Source: Porphyromonadaceae bacterium UBA7141
GTDB taxonomy: Bacteria > Bacteroidota > Bacteroidia > Bacteroidales > Muribaculaceae
Assembly: GCA_002491945.1 (NCBI GenBank)
Contig: DKWX01000056.1
Coordinates: 1-21,686, forward strand
Direction: 5' to 3'
DNA length: 21,686 bases
The notes beneath the pieces were generated by a model that was given only the letters and a program-made list of their open reading frames with translations, searched no databases and was not told where the DNA came from. Each line of letters opens with the position of its first letter. Positions within the stretch are counted from its first letter, which is position 1. Both the position numbers and the translations under genes were made by a program. Shown here one piece after another: positions 7,643 to 15,613 of this stretch.

Positions 7643-10642
7643 TCAGAACGTTATCTGCACGCCGCCCGTAAATGTGAATGTGGCGGGATACTGCCATGCA
7701 ATCACACCGTCGGAGTAGGTCTCGGGGTTGTAGCCCACGAAATTGCTTGCCGTCCAGGTATGCACGTTGTCCATGTTGACATAGAAGCGTACCTTGTTCA
7801 TCAGAGCCTTGCGGGTTATCTTCTGAGGCAGAGTGTAGCCCACCGAGATATTGCTCAGACGGATGAAACTGCCATCCATCAGATAGAGTGAGGAGTAGTT
7901 GTTGGTCACACTGGTGTACGGGTCGCCATAGATGTACTGCGGATATGCGGCATTTGTATTCTCGGGAGTCCATGAATTATCTACCACCGTCTGCAGCGGA
8001 GTCATCATATTCATGCCGAATCCGGTGAAGGGGGCTCCATAGTTGTAGACTTTGTTGCCGGCACGGTAGTTGAACTGCATGCTGAAATCAAAGCCATACC
8101 CTGTCGCGCTGACACCGAACGCACCGAAAACCTTCGGGTCGGCCTGACCCACACGGCGTTTGGGCGCTTCATCATAGTTCTCTGTCAGAGAGCCATCGTC
8201 CATCACATACTGCGCACGCCCCGTCTCGGGATTCACGCCGGCAAATTCTTTCATATAGAACTCACGATAAGGGCTACCCTCCTCGACGATCTGGATTGTG
8301 GTAGTGATTGGCTTGCTGTTGTTGAGGCTTACCACACGGTTACGGTTCCAGGAAAGATTGGCAAACGCATTGACGGTAAGATCATTGTTGGTGAACACCA
8401 CACCGTTAAGACCTACCTCGATACCGGTATTGCGGATTTTGCCGATATTCTGCCATGCCGTGGCTATACCGCCGGTCATCGACAGAGGCATCTCATAGAG
8501 AGCATCGGCTGTGTCGTCGTTGTAGAAGTCGAATGTGAGATTTGCACGGTTGAAGATACCGAAATCGAAACCTACGTCAAATTTGCGACTCGTTTCCCAC
8601 GACAGTTCAGGCGATTCCACCTGTACGGGACGCATGCCCGGCAAGCCATGGTAGTTGTAGCCAGCCTTGTAGTATCCGCGAGAAGCATAAAGCGAGGGAA
8701 GCGACTGGTTGCCCACAGTACCGTAAGACGCACGGACGGCAGCATTTGAAATCCAGGTGATATCGCGCATCCAGTCCTCTTCCGACAGACGCCACTTGGC
8801 GCCGACTGACCAGAAATTACCCCAGCGGTGGTTGGCGCCGAACACCGAGCTGCCGTCACGACGGAATGAAGCCGAGAAGAAGTAGCGGTTCATCAAATTA
8901 TACTTGGCATCCACAAAGTATGAGGCGAGACGTGATGCCGCAGTGCCGTACTCCGAGTCATCGGGGCTGCCTGCAGTGGCCAGATCGCGCATCCCTTCGT
9001 CGCAGAATGGGAAATCGGTGCGCGCATAGAAGTTGTATTTATAGTCGTAGCGCTGCATCTCCTGACCGAGCAACAGGTCGAACGTATGGATATCGTTGAA
9101 TGTCTTGTTCCAGCCGATGGTGTTGGTCCAGGTCAGCGTGCTGTGACGCGTGATGTACATCTGTCCCAGCCCATTGTAGTCAAGACCCTGAGGATTGTAG
9201 ACGCCGCTCCAATAATTATACTCATCCTGGTTGATGATGTTGACACCGAAATTAGTCTTCAGCCAGAAGCCGAACGGAAGGTCGATTTTCATCCATGGGT
9301 TGGCCACGAATGTCTGGTTGCGCACATCGTTAAGGTCGCCGAGCTTTGCATCGTTGACGGCAAGCGGGTTGTAGAGATAGCCGGCACCGTAATATGAGCC
9401 ATCAGGATTATAGACAGGCTCCATAGGAGTCATCGAAGAGATCGCGCCTACAATAGGGTTCGACATCGAGCCGGAGGTAGCCTGCGAGAAGTTGTTGTTC
9501 TTCGAATATGAAAATGAAGCGTTGACACCTGCGCTAAGCCATTCATAAGAGCTGTCGACATTCAGACGTCCTGAATAGCGGGTATTGCCGGAGTTGATTA
9601 CGATACCCTTTGTGTCGATAAAGCCGAGAGAAGCGTAATAGTTGGTCTTGCCGCTGCGGCCGGAGAAACTCAGGTTATAGTCCTGATAGTATCCCTTGCG
9701 GGTCACTTCATCAATCCAGTTGGTGTTAGTGACTCCATCCCATCCGAATATATTGTTGACCTCATCATAAGCCTGGTCATAGGTCATACCCGTACGCGCG
9801 GCGTATCCGCGGGCGAACTGCGCCATAGTCGTGGCCGCATCGGCATACTTCATATTGTTGTTGGCCATCGATGTGAAACCCTGCTTCACATCAAGAGTCA
9901 CCGACAGGTGGTCGGTAGTGCCGCGCTTAGTGGTGATTACAATCACACCGTTGGCGGCACGCGAGCCGTAGATGGCCGTGGCAGCGGCATCTTTAAGCAC
10001 CGTTACCGACTCTATGTCATTCGGATTATATGCCGCCATCGGGTCGAATGCATTGTTACTGTCGCTGTCCAGAGCATCGGCATCGGAGTTTACCGGCACA
10101 CCGTCAATCACATACAGAGGCTGCGAACTCGAAGAGAGTGTGCCCAGGCCACGGACCGTGACACTGCCCCATGTGCCGGGCGATGATGTGGAGTTATTGT
10201 AGGTGAAACCCGTGACGTTACCCTCCATTCCCTTGAGAAAGTTGACATCGCTCTTCTTGTCGATTGAAGAGCCGTCCACTACTGAAGCCGCACCCGTAAA
10301 GGCCGATTTGGAAGTGACACCGTAACCGGTGACCACCACCTCGCTGAGTGTCGTCAGTTCGCGAAGCGTTACTTTCATGTATCCCGCAGAAGCATCCATC
10401 TCCACAGGATCAGTACCCACATAGCTCACGCGGATTTTCTTTACATTATCCGGGACATCAAGTGTAAATTTGCCGTCGATATCGGTAGCCGTGCCTATAT
10501 GGGTGCCTACAGCCATCACGGTGGCGCCAATCAATGGATCGCCGTTCTCGGCACTTACCACTTCACCGCTCACCTGTCTGGCCATAGCCGGAAGCGTAAG
10601 AGTGAAGACAGCCGAGAATGAAATAATCAGCTTTTTCATCAT
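7643..10642 (-). CDS. SusC/RagA family TonB-dependent outer-membrane transporter
   Basis: This is a 999-aa TonB-dependent channel for nutrient uptake, paired with the SusD-like lipoprotein downstream. The start at 10642 (MMKKLIISFSAVFTLTLPAMA) gives a signal peptide cut after AMA. A frame-open start at 10660 adds only six residues. The domains in order are a CarboxypepD_reg-like beta domain (about 22-90, GDPLIGATVMAVGT), the TonB-box region (SEVVVTGYG), a plug domain with the SusC pattern PLYVIDGVPVN and AAATAIYGSRAANGVIVITTK (about 105-235), and a beta-barrel ending in the aromatic C-terminus VQITF. There is no N-terminal STN domain, so signalling to an anti-sigma factor is not expected. Regulation is likely through its long leader or a distant regulator. 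Confidence 0.96.
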   Translation of the reverse strand: MMKKLIISFSAVFTLTLPAMARQVSGEVVSAENGDPLIGATVMAVGTHIGTATDIDGKFTLDVPDNVKKIRVSYVGTDPVEMDASAGYMKVTLRELTTLSEVVVTGYGVTSKSAFTGAASVVDGSSIDKKSDVNFLKGMEGNVTGFTYNNSTSSPGTWGSVTVRGLGTLSSSSQPLYVIDGVPVNSDADALDSDSNNAFDPMAAYNPNDIESVTVLKDAAATAIYGSRAANGVIVITTKRGTTDHLSVTLDVKQGFTSMANNNMKYADAATTMAQFARGYAARTGMTYDQAYDEVNNIFGWDGVTNTNWIDEVTRKGYYQDYNLSFSGRSGKTNYYASLGFIDTKGIVINSGNTRYSGRLNVDSSYEWLSAGVNASFSYSKNNNFSQATSGSMSNPIVGAISSMTPMEPVYNPDGSYYGAGYLYNPLAVNDAKLGDLNDVRNQTFVANPWMKIDLPFGFWLKTNFGVNIINQDEYNYWSGVYNPQGLDYNGLGQMYITRHSTLTWTNTIGWNKTFNDIHTFDLLLGQEMQRYDYKYNFYARTDFPFCDEGMRDLATAGSPDDSEYGTAASRLASYFVDAKYNLMNRYFFSASFRRDGSSVFGANHRWGNFWSVGAKWRLSEEDWMRDITWISNAAVRASYGTVGNQSLPSLYASRGYYKAGYNYHGLPGMRPVQVESPELSWETSRKFDVGFDFGIFNRANLTFDFYNDDTADALYEMPLSMTGGIATAWQNIGKIRNTGIEVGLNGVVFTNNDLTVNAFANLSWNRNRVVSLNNSKPITTTIQIVEEGSPYREFYMKEFAGVNPETGRAQYVMDDGSLTENYDEAPKRRVGQADPKVFGAFGVSATGYGFDFSMQFNYRAGNKVYNYGAPFTGFGMNMMTPLQTVVDNSWTPENTNAAYPQYIYGDPYTSVTNNYSSLYLMDGSFIRLSNISVGYTLPQKITRKALMNKVRFYVNMDNVHTWTASNFVGYNPETYSDGVIAWQYPATFTFTGGVQITF

Positions 10643-10892
10643 AACAATCTTACTTGTCAAAGATTAAAGAATTTATTTACCTGGAGTGTTGCCTGTGTAA
10701 CTTTCACCTGTCAGAGTCAGTCCTCGCCTCCGGACGGACGCCGACAGGCAATCCGCCGTCCGTCCCGAATCCGAGTAATGTCAAGTCAGATTTATTTTTA
10801 CATTTATCTAAACACTTATTAACAACAATGGTTTATAAGCGCTTCAATTTTACCTCTTTTTACCTTTATGAGTATCAGTTGCATTACTGAAA
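10643..10892 (-). other. susC leader region with a hairpin
   Basis: About 250 bases lie between the predicted transcription start and the susC start codon. They hold an inverted repeat, GGACGGACG (10732-10740) and CGTCCGTCC (10757-10765), with a 16-nt loop. It forms a GC-rich hairpin about 90-120 nt before the start codon, in otherwise A/T-rich DNA. No convincing small gene was seen. A 78-residue frame on the plus strand (10654-10890) has no features of a real protein. Confidence 0.4.
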
Positions 10893-10899
10893 AGTGGTG

Positions 10900-10907
10900 C
10901 AAAAGTA
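10900..10907 (-). promoter_or_regulatory. Candidate susC promoter (-7 element)
   Basis: On the minus strand this reads TACTTTTG followed by CACC, a full match to TAnnTTTG, in a very A/T-rich stretch. A weak -33-like ATTG lies 21 bp upstream. It implies a leader of about 250 nt before susC. Confidence 0.55.
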
Positions 10908-11060
10908 ATTAAATATTTTTATTCAGCCCAATTTTTACGCCAAAAATCAACACAACAACCCCGATTTTTAACTTTTAAAATTTAAAATTCCGCAATATTC
11001 AGCAAATATTCATATAATATAAAATTTACAGACTCCTACTTTCTTCCGCGTATCGCAATA

Positions 11061-11239
11061 AGCAAGTTCCCCAATTAATTTATACAATATGCGGGCTGTT
11101 TTTTAGTCGATTTCGTTGCGGAGTGAAGGACAATATCAACATATCCGACCAAACGGCAAGCCGGATGCGGCAAAATGATGACGCCGATTGTATAGGCAGA
11201 TTCCCTTTCAATCCTATCGGTTAAGTTTGAACACTAACT
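11061..11239. mobile_element. MITE-like repeat, copy A (long form, 179 bp)
   Basis: The left end AGCAAGTTCCCCAATTAATT is a diverged form of the terminal repeat. The right end GGTTAAGTTTGAACACTAAC is its inverse. Both ends touch a TA (11059-11060 and 11240-11241). The core (TATACAATATGCGGG, TTTTTTAGTCGATT, TGCGGAGTGAAGGA) is about 85% identical by eye to copy D at the right edge of the window. A subterminal inverted repeat (11081-11095 with 11184-11194) brackets the core. There is no reading frame long enough for a transposase. The right end lies 48 bp before dnaB and carries a TAAGTTTG promoter-like box (11222-11229). Confidence 0.75.
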
Positions 11240-11275
11240 TACCCTGCAAATTGACCCAATCCCGTTTTTTTTCGC

Positions 11276-11283
11276 TAAATTTG
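11276..11283 (+). promoter_or_regulatory. Candidate dnaB promoter, would give a leaderless mRNA
   Basis: TAAATTTG matches TAnnTTTG exactly and ends only 4 bp before the dnaB ATG at 11288. In this promoter class transcription begins a few bases after the box, so the mRNA would start at or within a base or two of the start codon. The -33 region is weak (TTGA at 11251-11254). Confidence 0.55.
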
Positions 11284-11287
11284 CACT

Positions 11288-12925
11288 ATGGAACAGCAAC
11301 AACGACGCCCCTACACCTCATCACAACGAGGAGGCAACCCACGAACCGCCCCTATCACCGACGCCACCGGCAAACTCCCCCCGCGTGACACAGACCTGGA
11401 GGAAGTCGTGCTCGGGGCCCTCATGCTTGAGAAGGACGCGTATATGAACGTATGCGACATTCTCACCCCGGATAGCTTTTACGACCCGGTCAACCAGAAA
11501 ATCTACGAGGCCATTGCAACTCTCGGACTCAACCAGCGCCCTATCGACATGATGACCGTCACCGAGCAGCTGAGGCAGAACGGCACTCTGAAAGAAGTGG
11601 GAGGAGCCGTGCATATCACCGAACTGACGGCTCGCGTGTTCTCGGCCGCAAATATCGAGTTTCACGCAAAAATCATAGCCCAGAAGTATCTGGCGCGTCG
11701 TCTTATCACGTTCGCGTCTGAAATCGAAACTAATGCTTTCGACGAGAGCAATGACGTGGAGCAGCTGCTGCAGCAGGCTGAAGGGAAACTTTTCGACATC
11801 TCGCAGAATCAGCTCAAACGAGAGGTGACTCAGGTTGACCCGGTCATCAACCTCGCCCTCGAACAGATACAGACTGCCGCCAACACACAGACCGGACTTT
11901 CGGGCCTGCGCACCGGATACGACGACCTCGACAAAATGACGTCCGGATGGCAGAACTCCGACCTTATCATCATCGCAGCTCGCCCGGCAATGGGTAAGAC
12001 GGCTTTCGTGCTCTCGATGGCAAAGAATATGGCTGTGGACTACAGCACTCCGATAGCCATATTCACTCTGGAGATGGCGAATGTGCAGCTCGTAAAGCGT
12101 CTGATATCAAATGTAGCCGAACTGGAGGGTGAGAAAATCAAGTCCGGCCAGCTGTCGGATATGGAATGGGATCGCCTAAATCAGAACCTGCGCCGAGTCT
12201 ACGGCGCACCGCTATACCTCGACGAGACTCCGGGACTCTCTATCACAGAACTACGCACAAAGGCCCGCCGCCTTGTGCGCGAACGCGGCGTGAAGATGAT
12301 TATGATCGACTATCTGCAGCTCATGAACGCCACCGGCATGAAACTCGGCTCGCGCGAGCAGGAGGTGAGCACTATCTCTCGTTCGCTCAAGGCCTTGGCA
12401 AAGGAGCTCAACATCCCCATCATCGCTCTCTCGCAGCTCAACCGAAGCACTGAGACCCGCGAAGACAAACGCCCCGTGCTCTCCGACCTCCGCGAATCCG
12501 GCGCCATCGAGCAGGATGCCGATATCGTATGCTTCATTCACCGTCCGGAATACTATATCAAATCAGGCGAGGATGCCCAGGGCAACGACATCCGGGGACT
12601 GGCCGAACTGATTGTGGCCAAGCATCGTTCGGGTGCCGTGGGCGATGTGAAGCTCAGATTCGTAAGCCGATTCGCTCGATTCGAAAACTGGGATTCCGGA
12701 CACCTGCAGGTGCAGCAGGCTCTCAGCCGGGGCCCTATAAGCTCGAAAATGAACGATAAGATTAAAGAGCAGCAGGCCGGAGGCTCCGACCCCTTCGCAT
12801 CTGCCAATGGCGGAGGATCGCCTTTCGATAATCCCGACACTAATTTCAAATTCGGGCCCTCCGGCTTTGACGCCCCCATGCCCGACCTATCACCCGATCC
12901 GGGCGACATGGAGGTGCCGTTCTGA
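11288..12925 (+). CDS. dnaB: Replicative DNA helicase
   Basis: DnaB is the hexameric helicase that unwinds DNA at the replication fork and recruits primase. The 545-aa protein has the N-terminal primase-interaction domain (about 33-140, DLEEVVLGALMLEKDA), a linker helix region, and the RecA-like domain with Walker A ARPAMGKT (231-238), the TLEMA motif, Walker B MIMIDYLQLM (337-346), SQLNRSTE and a C-terminal arginine-finger region. No intein interrupts it. After about residue 485 comes a Gly/Pro/Asp-rich, probably disordered tail ending GDMEVPF, which resembles the acidic C-terminal tip of SSB proteins. The ATG at 11288 has a -7 promoter box directly before it and repeat copy A 48 bp upstream. 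A small membrane-protein gene follows. Confidence 0.97.
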   Translation: MEQQQRRPYTSSQRGGNPRTAPITDATGKLPPRDTDLEEVVLGALMLEKDAYMNVCDILTPDSFYDPVNQKIYEAIATLGLNQRPIDMMTVTEQLRQNGTLKEVGGAVHITELTARVFSAANIEFHAKIIAQKYLARRLITFASEIETNAFDESNDVEQLLQQAEGKLFDISQNQLKREVTQVDPVINLALEQIQTAANTQTGLSGLRTGYDDLDKMTSGWQNSDLIIIAARPAMGKTAFVLSMAKNMAVDYSTPIAIFTLEMANVQLVKRLISNVAELEGEKIKSGQLSDMEWDRLNQNLRRVYGAPLYLDETPGLSITELRTKARRLVRERGVKMIMIDYLQLMNATGMKLGSREQEVSTISRSLKALAKELNIPIIALSQLNRSTETREDKRPVLSDLRESGAIEQDADIVCFIHRPEYYIKSGEDAQGNDIRGLAELIVAKHRSGAVGDVKLRFVSRFARFENWDSGHLQVQQALSRGPISSKMNDKIKEQQAGGSDPFASANGGGSPFDNPDTNFKFGPSGFDAPMPDLSPDPGDMEVPF

Positions 12926-13007
12926 CATTATATCCGAGTCATCGAATGAACCCTATTGCAGTGAATTGCGTTAAATTATCAAAATAAACCTTTTAACTCG
13001 CATAGGT

Positions 13008-13214
13008 ATGGAAAACAATGGAAAGAAATATGAATCCGACGACCAAATCATTAACAGTATGACGGCACAAGGAAAAAACAGAAAGCGCAAGGACTCTGTG
13101 CGCACCAACCGCCTCTGGATATGGCTGGGGGTAATCGTTCTGATATTCATTCTGCTCTACTGGCTATTCGCCATAGGCACGTTTGAGGATATGATCGGAT
13201 ATTTCAACGGCTGA
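13008..13214 (+). CDS. Small single-pass membrane protein, function unknown
   Basis: The predicted protein is 68 aa. An N-terminal hydrophilic, Lys/Arg-rich part (about 1-34, ending RKRKDSVRTNR) is followed by one hydrophobic segment LWIWLGVIVLIFILLYWLFA (36-55) and a short tail. By the positive-inside rule the N-terminus should face the cytoplasm. I do not recognise a family. It begins 82 bp after dnaB on the same strand and no terminator was seen between them, so co-transcription is possible. Composition and codon use look like the neighbours, and the transmembrane segment supports a real gene. A hairpin at 13328-13366 ends the unit. Confidence 0.65.
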   Translation: MENNGKKYESDDQIINSMTAQGKNRKRKDSVRTNRLWIWLGVIVLIFILLYWLFAIGTFEDMIGYFNG

Positions 13215-13327
13215 CGCGCATCTGCCCTCCCCCTCCACCCCTACGACACCGACGACCTCTCCTATCACCCCCCACCCGATGAGTTTCAGGCCGGCACCGC
13301 GCGGCCACACACATGCTCATAAATGAC

Positions 13328-13366
13328 AATCCCCCGCAAGCCCTGACCCAGGGACTGCGGAGGATT
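13328..13366. terminator. Hairpin terminator between the dnaB unit and rpmH
   Basis: An imperfect inverted repeat pairs AATCCCCCGCAAGCCCTG with CAGGGACTGCGGAGGATT around a 3-nt loop (ACC). It lies between convergent transcripts, 23 bp after the rpmH stop on the minus strand. Neither side has a strong T run, so its efficiency is uncertain. Confidence 0.6.
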
Positions 13367-13389
13367 GACGTGTTATGAGACTTCGGCTG

Positions 13390-13545
13390 TTACTTGCTGC
13401 CGATTGAGTCGGATACAGAGAGCGATGCGCGACCTTTGGCGCGACGGCGGGCTAATACTTTGCGACCATCTTTTGTGGCCATTCTCTCGCGAAAGCCGTG
13501 CTTGTTGACTCTGCGACGGTTGGAGGGTTGAAAAGTTCTTTTCAT
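13390..13545 (-). CDS. rpmH: 50S ribosomal protein L34
   Basis: This 51-aa, strongly basic protein is a structural part of the large ribosomal subunit. The sequence MKRTFQPSNRRRVNKHGFRE continuing with RMATKDGRKVLARRRAKGR is the family signature over its whole length. It has a short extra C-terminal stretch, ASLSVSDSIGSK, common in Bacteroidetes as I recall. The usual rpmH neighbours of other phyla (rnpA, dnaA) are absent. Instead it is divergent from efp, another translation gene. It has its own good promoter (13599-13630) and is likely monocistronic. Confidence 0.97.
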   Translation of the reverse strand: MKRTFQPSNRRRVNKHGFRERMATKDGRKVLARRRAKGRASLSVSDSIGSK

Positions 13546-13598
13546 TGTGTATAAAGCTTTATATTATTTCGTTCGTTCACAAAATCGCGTTCGGAGTG

Positions 13599-13630
13599 CA
13601 AAATTATAAAATCCTTTCAACTCTGCCAAA
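13599..13630 (-). promoter_or_regulatory. rpmH: rpmH promoter (-33 and -7 elements)
   Basis: On the minus strand TTTG (13627-13630) is followed after 20 bp by TAATTTTG (13599-13606). Both elements and the spacing fit the Bacteroidetes housekeeping promoter. The box ends 53 bp before the rpmH start. Confidence 0.75.
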
Positions 13631-13711
13631 AATCTCTTACTGTTTTTTCGCCACAACACACCGAAAAATCCCATTTTTAGCATTTTTACCCCCTTTTTAC
13701 CCCTACTGCTC

Positions 13712-13742
13712 TTTATCGTTTAAGGAGAATTTATTAATTTTG
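13712..13742 (+). promoter_or_regulatory. efp: efp promoter (-33 and -7 elements)
   Basis: TTTA (13712-13715, three of four -33 bases) is followed after 19 bp by TAATTTTG (13735-13742), a full -7 match. The box ends 35 bp before the efp start. Confidence 0.7.
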
Positions 13743-13777
13743 CACCCAGATAACCAATAAAATTTTCTGTAGCGATT

Positions 13778-14344
13778 ATGATGAACGCTCAAGACATCAA
13801 GAACGGTACCTGCATCCGCCTGGACAACCGTCTTTACTTCTGTATCGAATTCCTGCACGTGAAACCCGGAAAGGGCAACACTTTCATGCGCACCAAGCTG
13901 AAAGACGTTGTCGACGGCCGCGTTCTCGAGCGCCGCTTCAACATCGGTGAGAAACTTGAGGACGTGCGTGTAGAGCGCCGCCCCTATCAGTATCTCTATG
14001 CCGACGGCGATGATGATATCTTCATGAATCAGGAGACTTTCGACCAGGTGCCCATCTCGAAGGAACTCGTCACCGGCGCCGCTTTCATGAAGGAGGGCGA
14101 TGTGGTGGAAGTCGTGAGCGATGCCAGCACCAACACTGTGCTTTATGCCGAGATGCCCACCAAGACAATCCTTAAGGTGACATACACCGAACCCGGCATC
14201 AAGGGCGACACCGCCACAAATACTCTCAAACCCGCTACCGTTGAGACCGGCGCTACTGTCCGCGTCCCTCTCTTCGTCAACGAAGGCGAGAGCATCGAGG
14301 TCGACACCCGCGACGGCAGCTACGTGAGCCGCGTCAAGGCCTGA
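13778..14344 (+). CDS. efp: Translation elongation factor P
   Basis: EF-P binds stalled ribosomes and speeds peptide bonds at proline stretches. The 188-aa protein has the three beta-barrel domains: a KOW-like domain (about 1-65), an OB domain (about 66-130, YLYADGDDDIFMNQETFDQ) and a C-terminal OB domain (KGDTATNTLKPATVETGATVRVPLF). The tip residue that is modified in some bacteria is a lysine here, Lys32 in KPGKGNTF. No modification gene is nearby. Two adjacent ATGs are possible starts (13778 and 13781), and the second gives the N-terminus MNAQDIKNGT. The gene has its own promoter and terminator and is divergent from rpmH. Confidence 0.97.
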   Translation: MMNAQDIKNGTCIRLDNRLYFCIEFLHVKPGKGNTFMRTKLKDVVDGRVLERRFNIGEKLEDVRVERRPYQYLYADGDDDIFMNQETFDQVPISKELVTGAAFMKEGDVVEVVSDASTNTVLYAEMPTKTILKVTYTEPGIKGDTATNTLKPATVETGATVRVPLFVNEGESIEVDTRDGSYVSRVKA

Positions 14345-14395
14345 TCATCCGATTCCCCCACTCTGTCACTGACTTCGACTAAGACAGATATCTGT

Positions 14396-14452
14396 GTGGT
14401 GCGCCTCTGCCAGCCGGAATTTCCGCTGCGCCGCGGCGCACCACTTCTTTTT
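14396..14452 (+). terminator. Rho-independent terminator of efp
   Basis: A 10-bp stem GTGGTGCGCC (14396-14405) with GGCGCACCAC (14435-14444) is followed by TTCTTTTT. The large loop itself can fold as a second short stem (CAGCCGG with CCGCTG). It starts 51 bp after the efp stop. Confidence 0.85.
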
Positions 14453-14492
14453 CCGACACAACGGCAAGGAATACCCTGCCGATTATTTCTTG

Positions 14493-14560
14493 AGTAAGTG
14501 TTCAAATTTAATTTAACAGATTCACTTTCAATTACTACTGGTTAAATTTGAACTCTTACT
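14493..14560. mobile_element. MITE-like repeat, copy B (68-bp deletion form)
   Basis: The left terminal repeat AGTAAGTGTTCAAATTTAA and the right terminal repeat TTAAATTTGAACTCTTACT differ at one base when inverted. Between them only the right-arm segment ACAGATTCACTTTCAATTAC and a few bases remain, matching copy A (GCAGATTCCCTTTCAATCCT). The whole core is lost. A TA follows the right end, and TG, not TA, precedes the left. The right end carries TAAATTTG (14543-14550) facing the glycosyltransferase gene, whose start is 45 bp away. Confidence 0.75.
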
Positions 14561-14605
14561 TAAACCCGAACACCTTACCCACCACCTTCTCCAGTCAAAA
14601 GCCAA

Positions 14606-15613
14606 ATGCAAAAATCTCTGCTTTTCTCACTGATAGTGCCGGTCTACAACCGCCCCGATGAAGTAGCCGATCTTCTGGATAGCCTTGCAGCTCAGTCTGA
14701 CAAGGGCTTCGAACTGATTCTCGTGGAGGATGGAAGCACCATCCCCTGCAGCGCCATCGCCGGGCAATACGCCGGAAAGGTGGATATCCGCTACTTCATG
14801 CGCCCAAATGAGGGACGAAGCATCGCCCGCAATTACGGCATGGAGCAGGCCGGGGGCGACTATTTCGTATTCGTCGACTCCGACTGTATCCTCCCTCCTG
14901 ATTATTTCGAGTCGCTGCGCAGATGCATTGACACTACGGGAGCCGATTGCTTCGGAGGCCCTGATGCAGCCCACCCGTCGTTTACCGACACCCAGAAGGC
15001 CATAAATTTCGCCATGACCTCATTTCTCACTACCGGCGGCATTCGCGGCGGAAAGGTACAGATGGAGAAGTTTGTGCCGCGCACTTTCAATATGGGATTC
15101 GCCCGGCGTGTGTGGGAACACACCGGTGGATTCCGCGAAATGTTCAGCGAGGATATCGATATGAGCACACGCATCCGTCAGTCCGGATACTCCCCGCTGC
15201 TGCTACGCGATGTCAAGGTATTCCACAAGCGGAGAGGCAATCTGGCCAAGTTCTGGCGCCAGGTCCACGTATTCGGAATGTCGCGCATCACGCTGCAGCT
15301 GCTATATCCCGGCTCCATGAAGGCCGTACACTGGATGCCGGCACTCTTCACCGTGGGTGCCGCAGCTCTGATTCTGCTCGGCATATTCGTATCGCCATGG
15401 TGGCTGCTCCCCCTCGGCATGTATCTCGCCGCTCTATGGATTTCGGCCATGGCATCTACCGGCAGTCTGAAAATCGGCTCTATGGCCGTAGGGGCATCCA
15501 TGGTGCAGCTGCTTGGATATGGCACAGGCTTCATCCGCGCATATGTGTGGAAAATTCTGATGCGCCACGGCCGCGATGAAGCCCAGGAGATAGCAATGCG
15601 CAAAGGGAAATGA
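14606..15613 (+). CDS. Family 2 glycosyltransferase with C-terminal membrane segments
   Basis: The 335-aa protein should transfer a sugar from a nucleotide donor to a membrane-linked or surface glycan. An N-terminal GT-A domain (about 6-230) shows the GT2 start SLIVPVYNRPDEV, the donor-binding LVEDGST, the metal-binding DSD motif (91-93) and an acceptor-side FSEDIDMSTRI (180-190) whose acidic residues are the likely catalytic base. Three hydrophobic segments follow (about 244-263, 265-283, 292-312), anchoring it in the inner membrane. The exact product is unknown. It overlaps radC by 4 bp (ATGA) and so forms a two-gene operon. No separate promoter was found other than the TAAATTTG inside repeat copy B. 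Confidence 0.9.
   Translation: MQKSLLFSLIVPVYNRPDEVADLLDSLAAQSDKGFELILVEDGSTIPCSAIAGQYAGKVDIRYFMRPNEGRSIARNYGMEQAGGDYFVFVDSDCILPPDYFESLRRCIDTTGADCFGGPDAAHPSFTDTQKAINFAMTSFLTTGGIRGGKVQMEKFVPRTFNMGFARRVWEHTGGFREMFSEDIDMSTRIRQSGYSPLLLRDVKVFHKRRGNLAKFWRQVHVFGMSRITLQLLYPGSMKAVHWMPALFTVGAAALILLGIFVSPWWLLPLGMYLAALWISAMASTGSLKIGSMAVGASMVQLLGYGTGFIRAYVWKILMRHGRDEAQEIAMRKGK

Noticed and set aside
10654..10890. 78-residue open frame on the plus strand upstream of susC
   Set aside because: It runs against the susC leader with no recognisable domain and a composition that follows the A/T-rich leader, and the susC promoter candidate lies just beyond its end.
11061..11239. Copy A as a phage attachment site or riboswitch
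   Set aside because: No integrase or tRNA gene is near, and related copies before unrelated genes with inverted ends and internal deletions fit a transposable repeat better.
13215..13389. Search for a tRNA or other RNA gene
   Set aside because: Only a terminator-like hairpin was found; no cloverleaf was recognised here or elsewhere in the window by eye.
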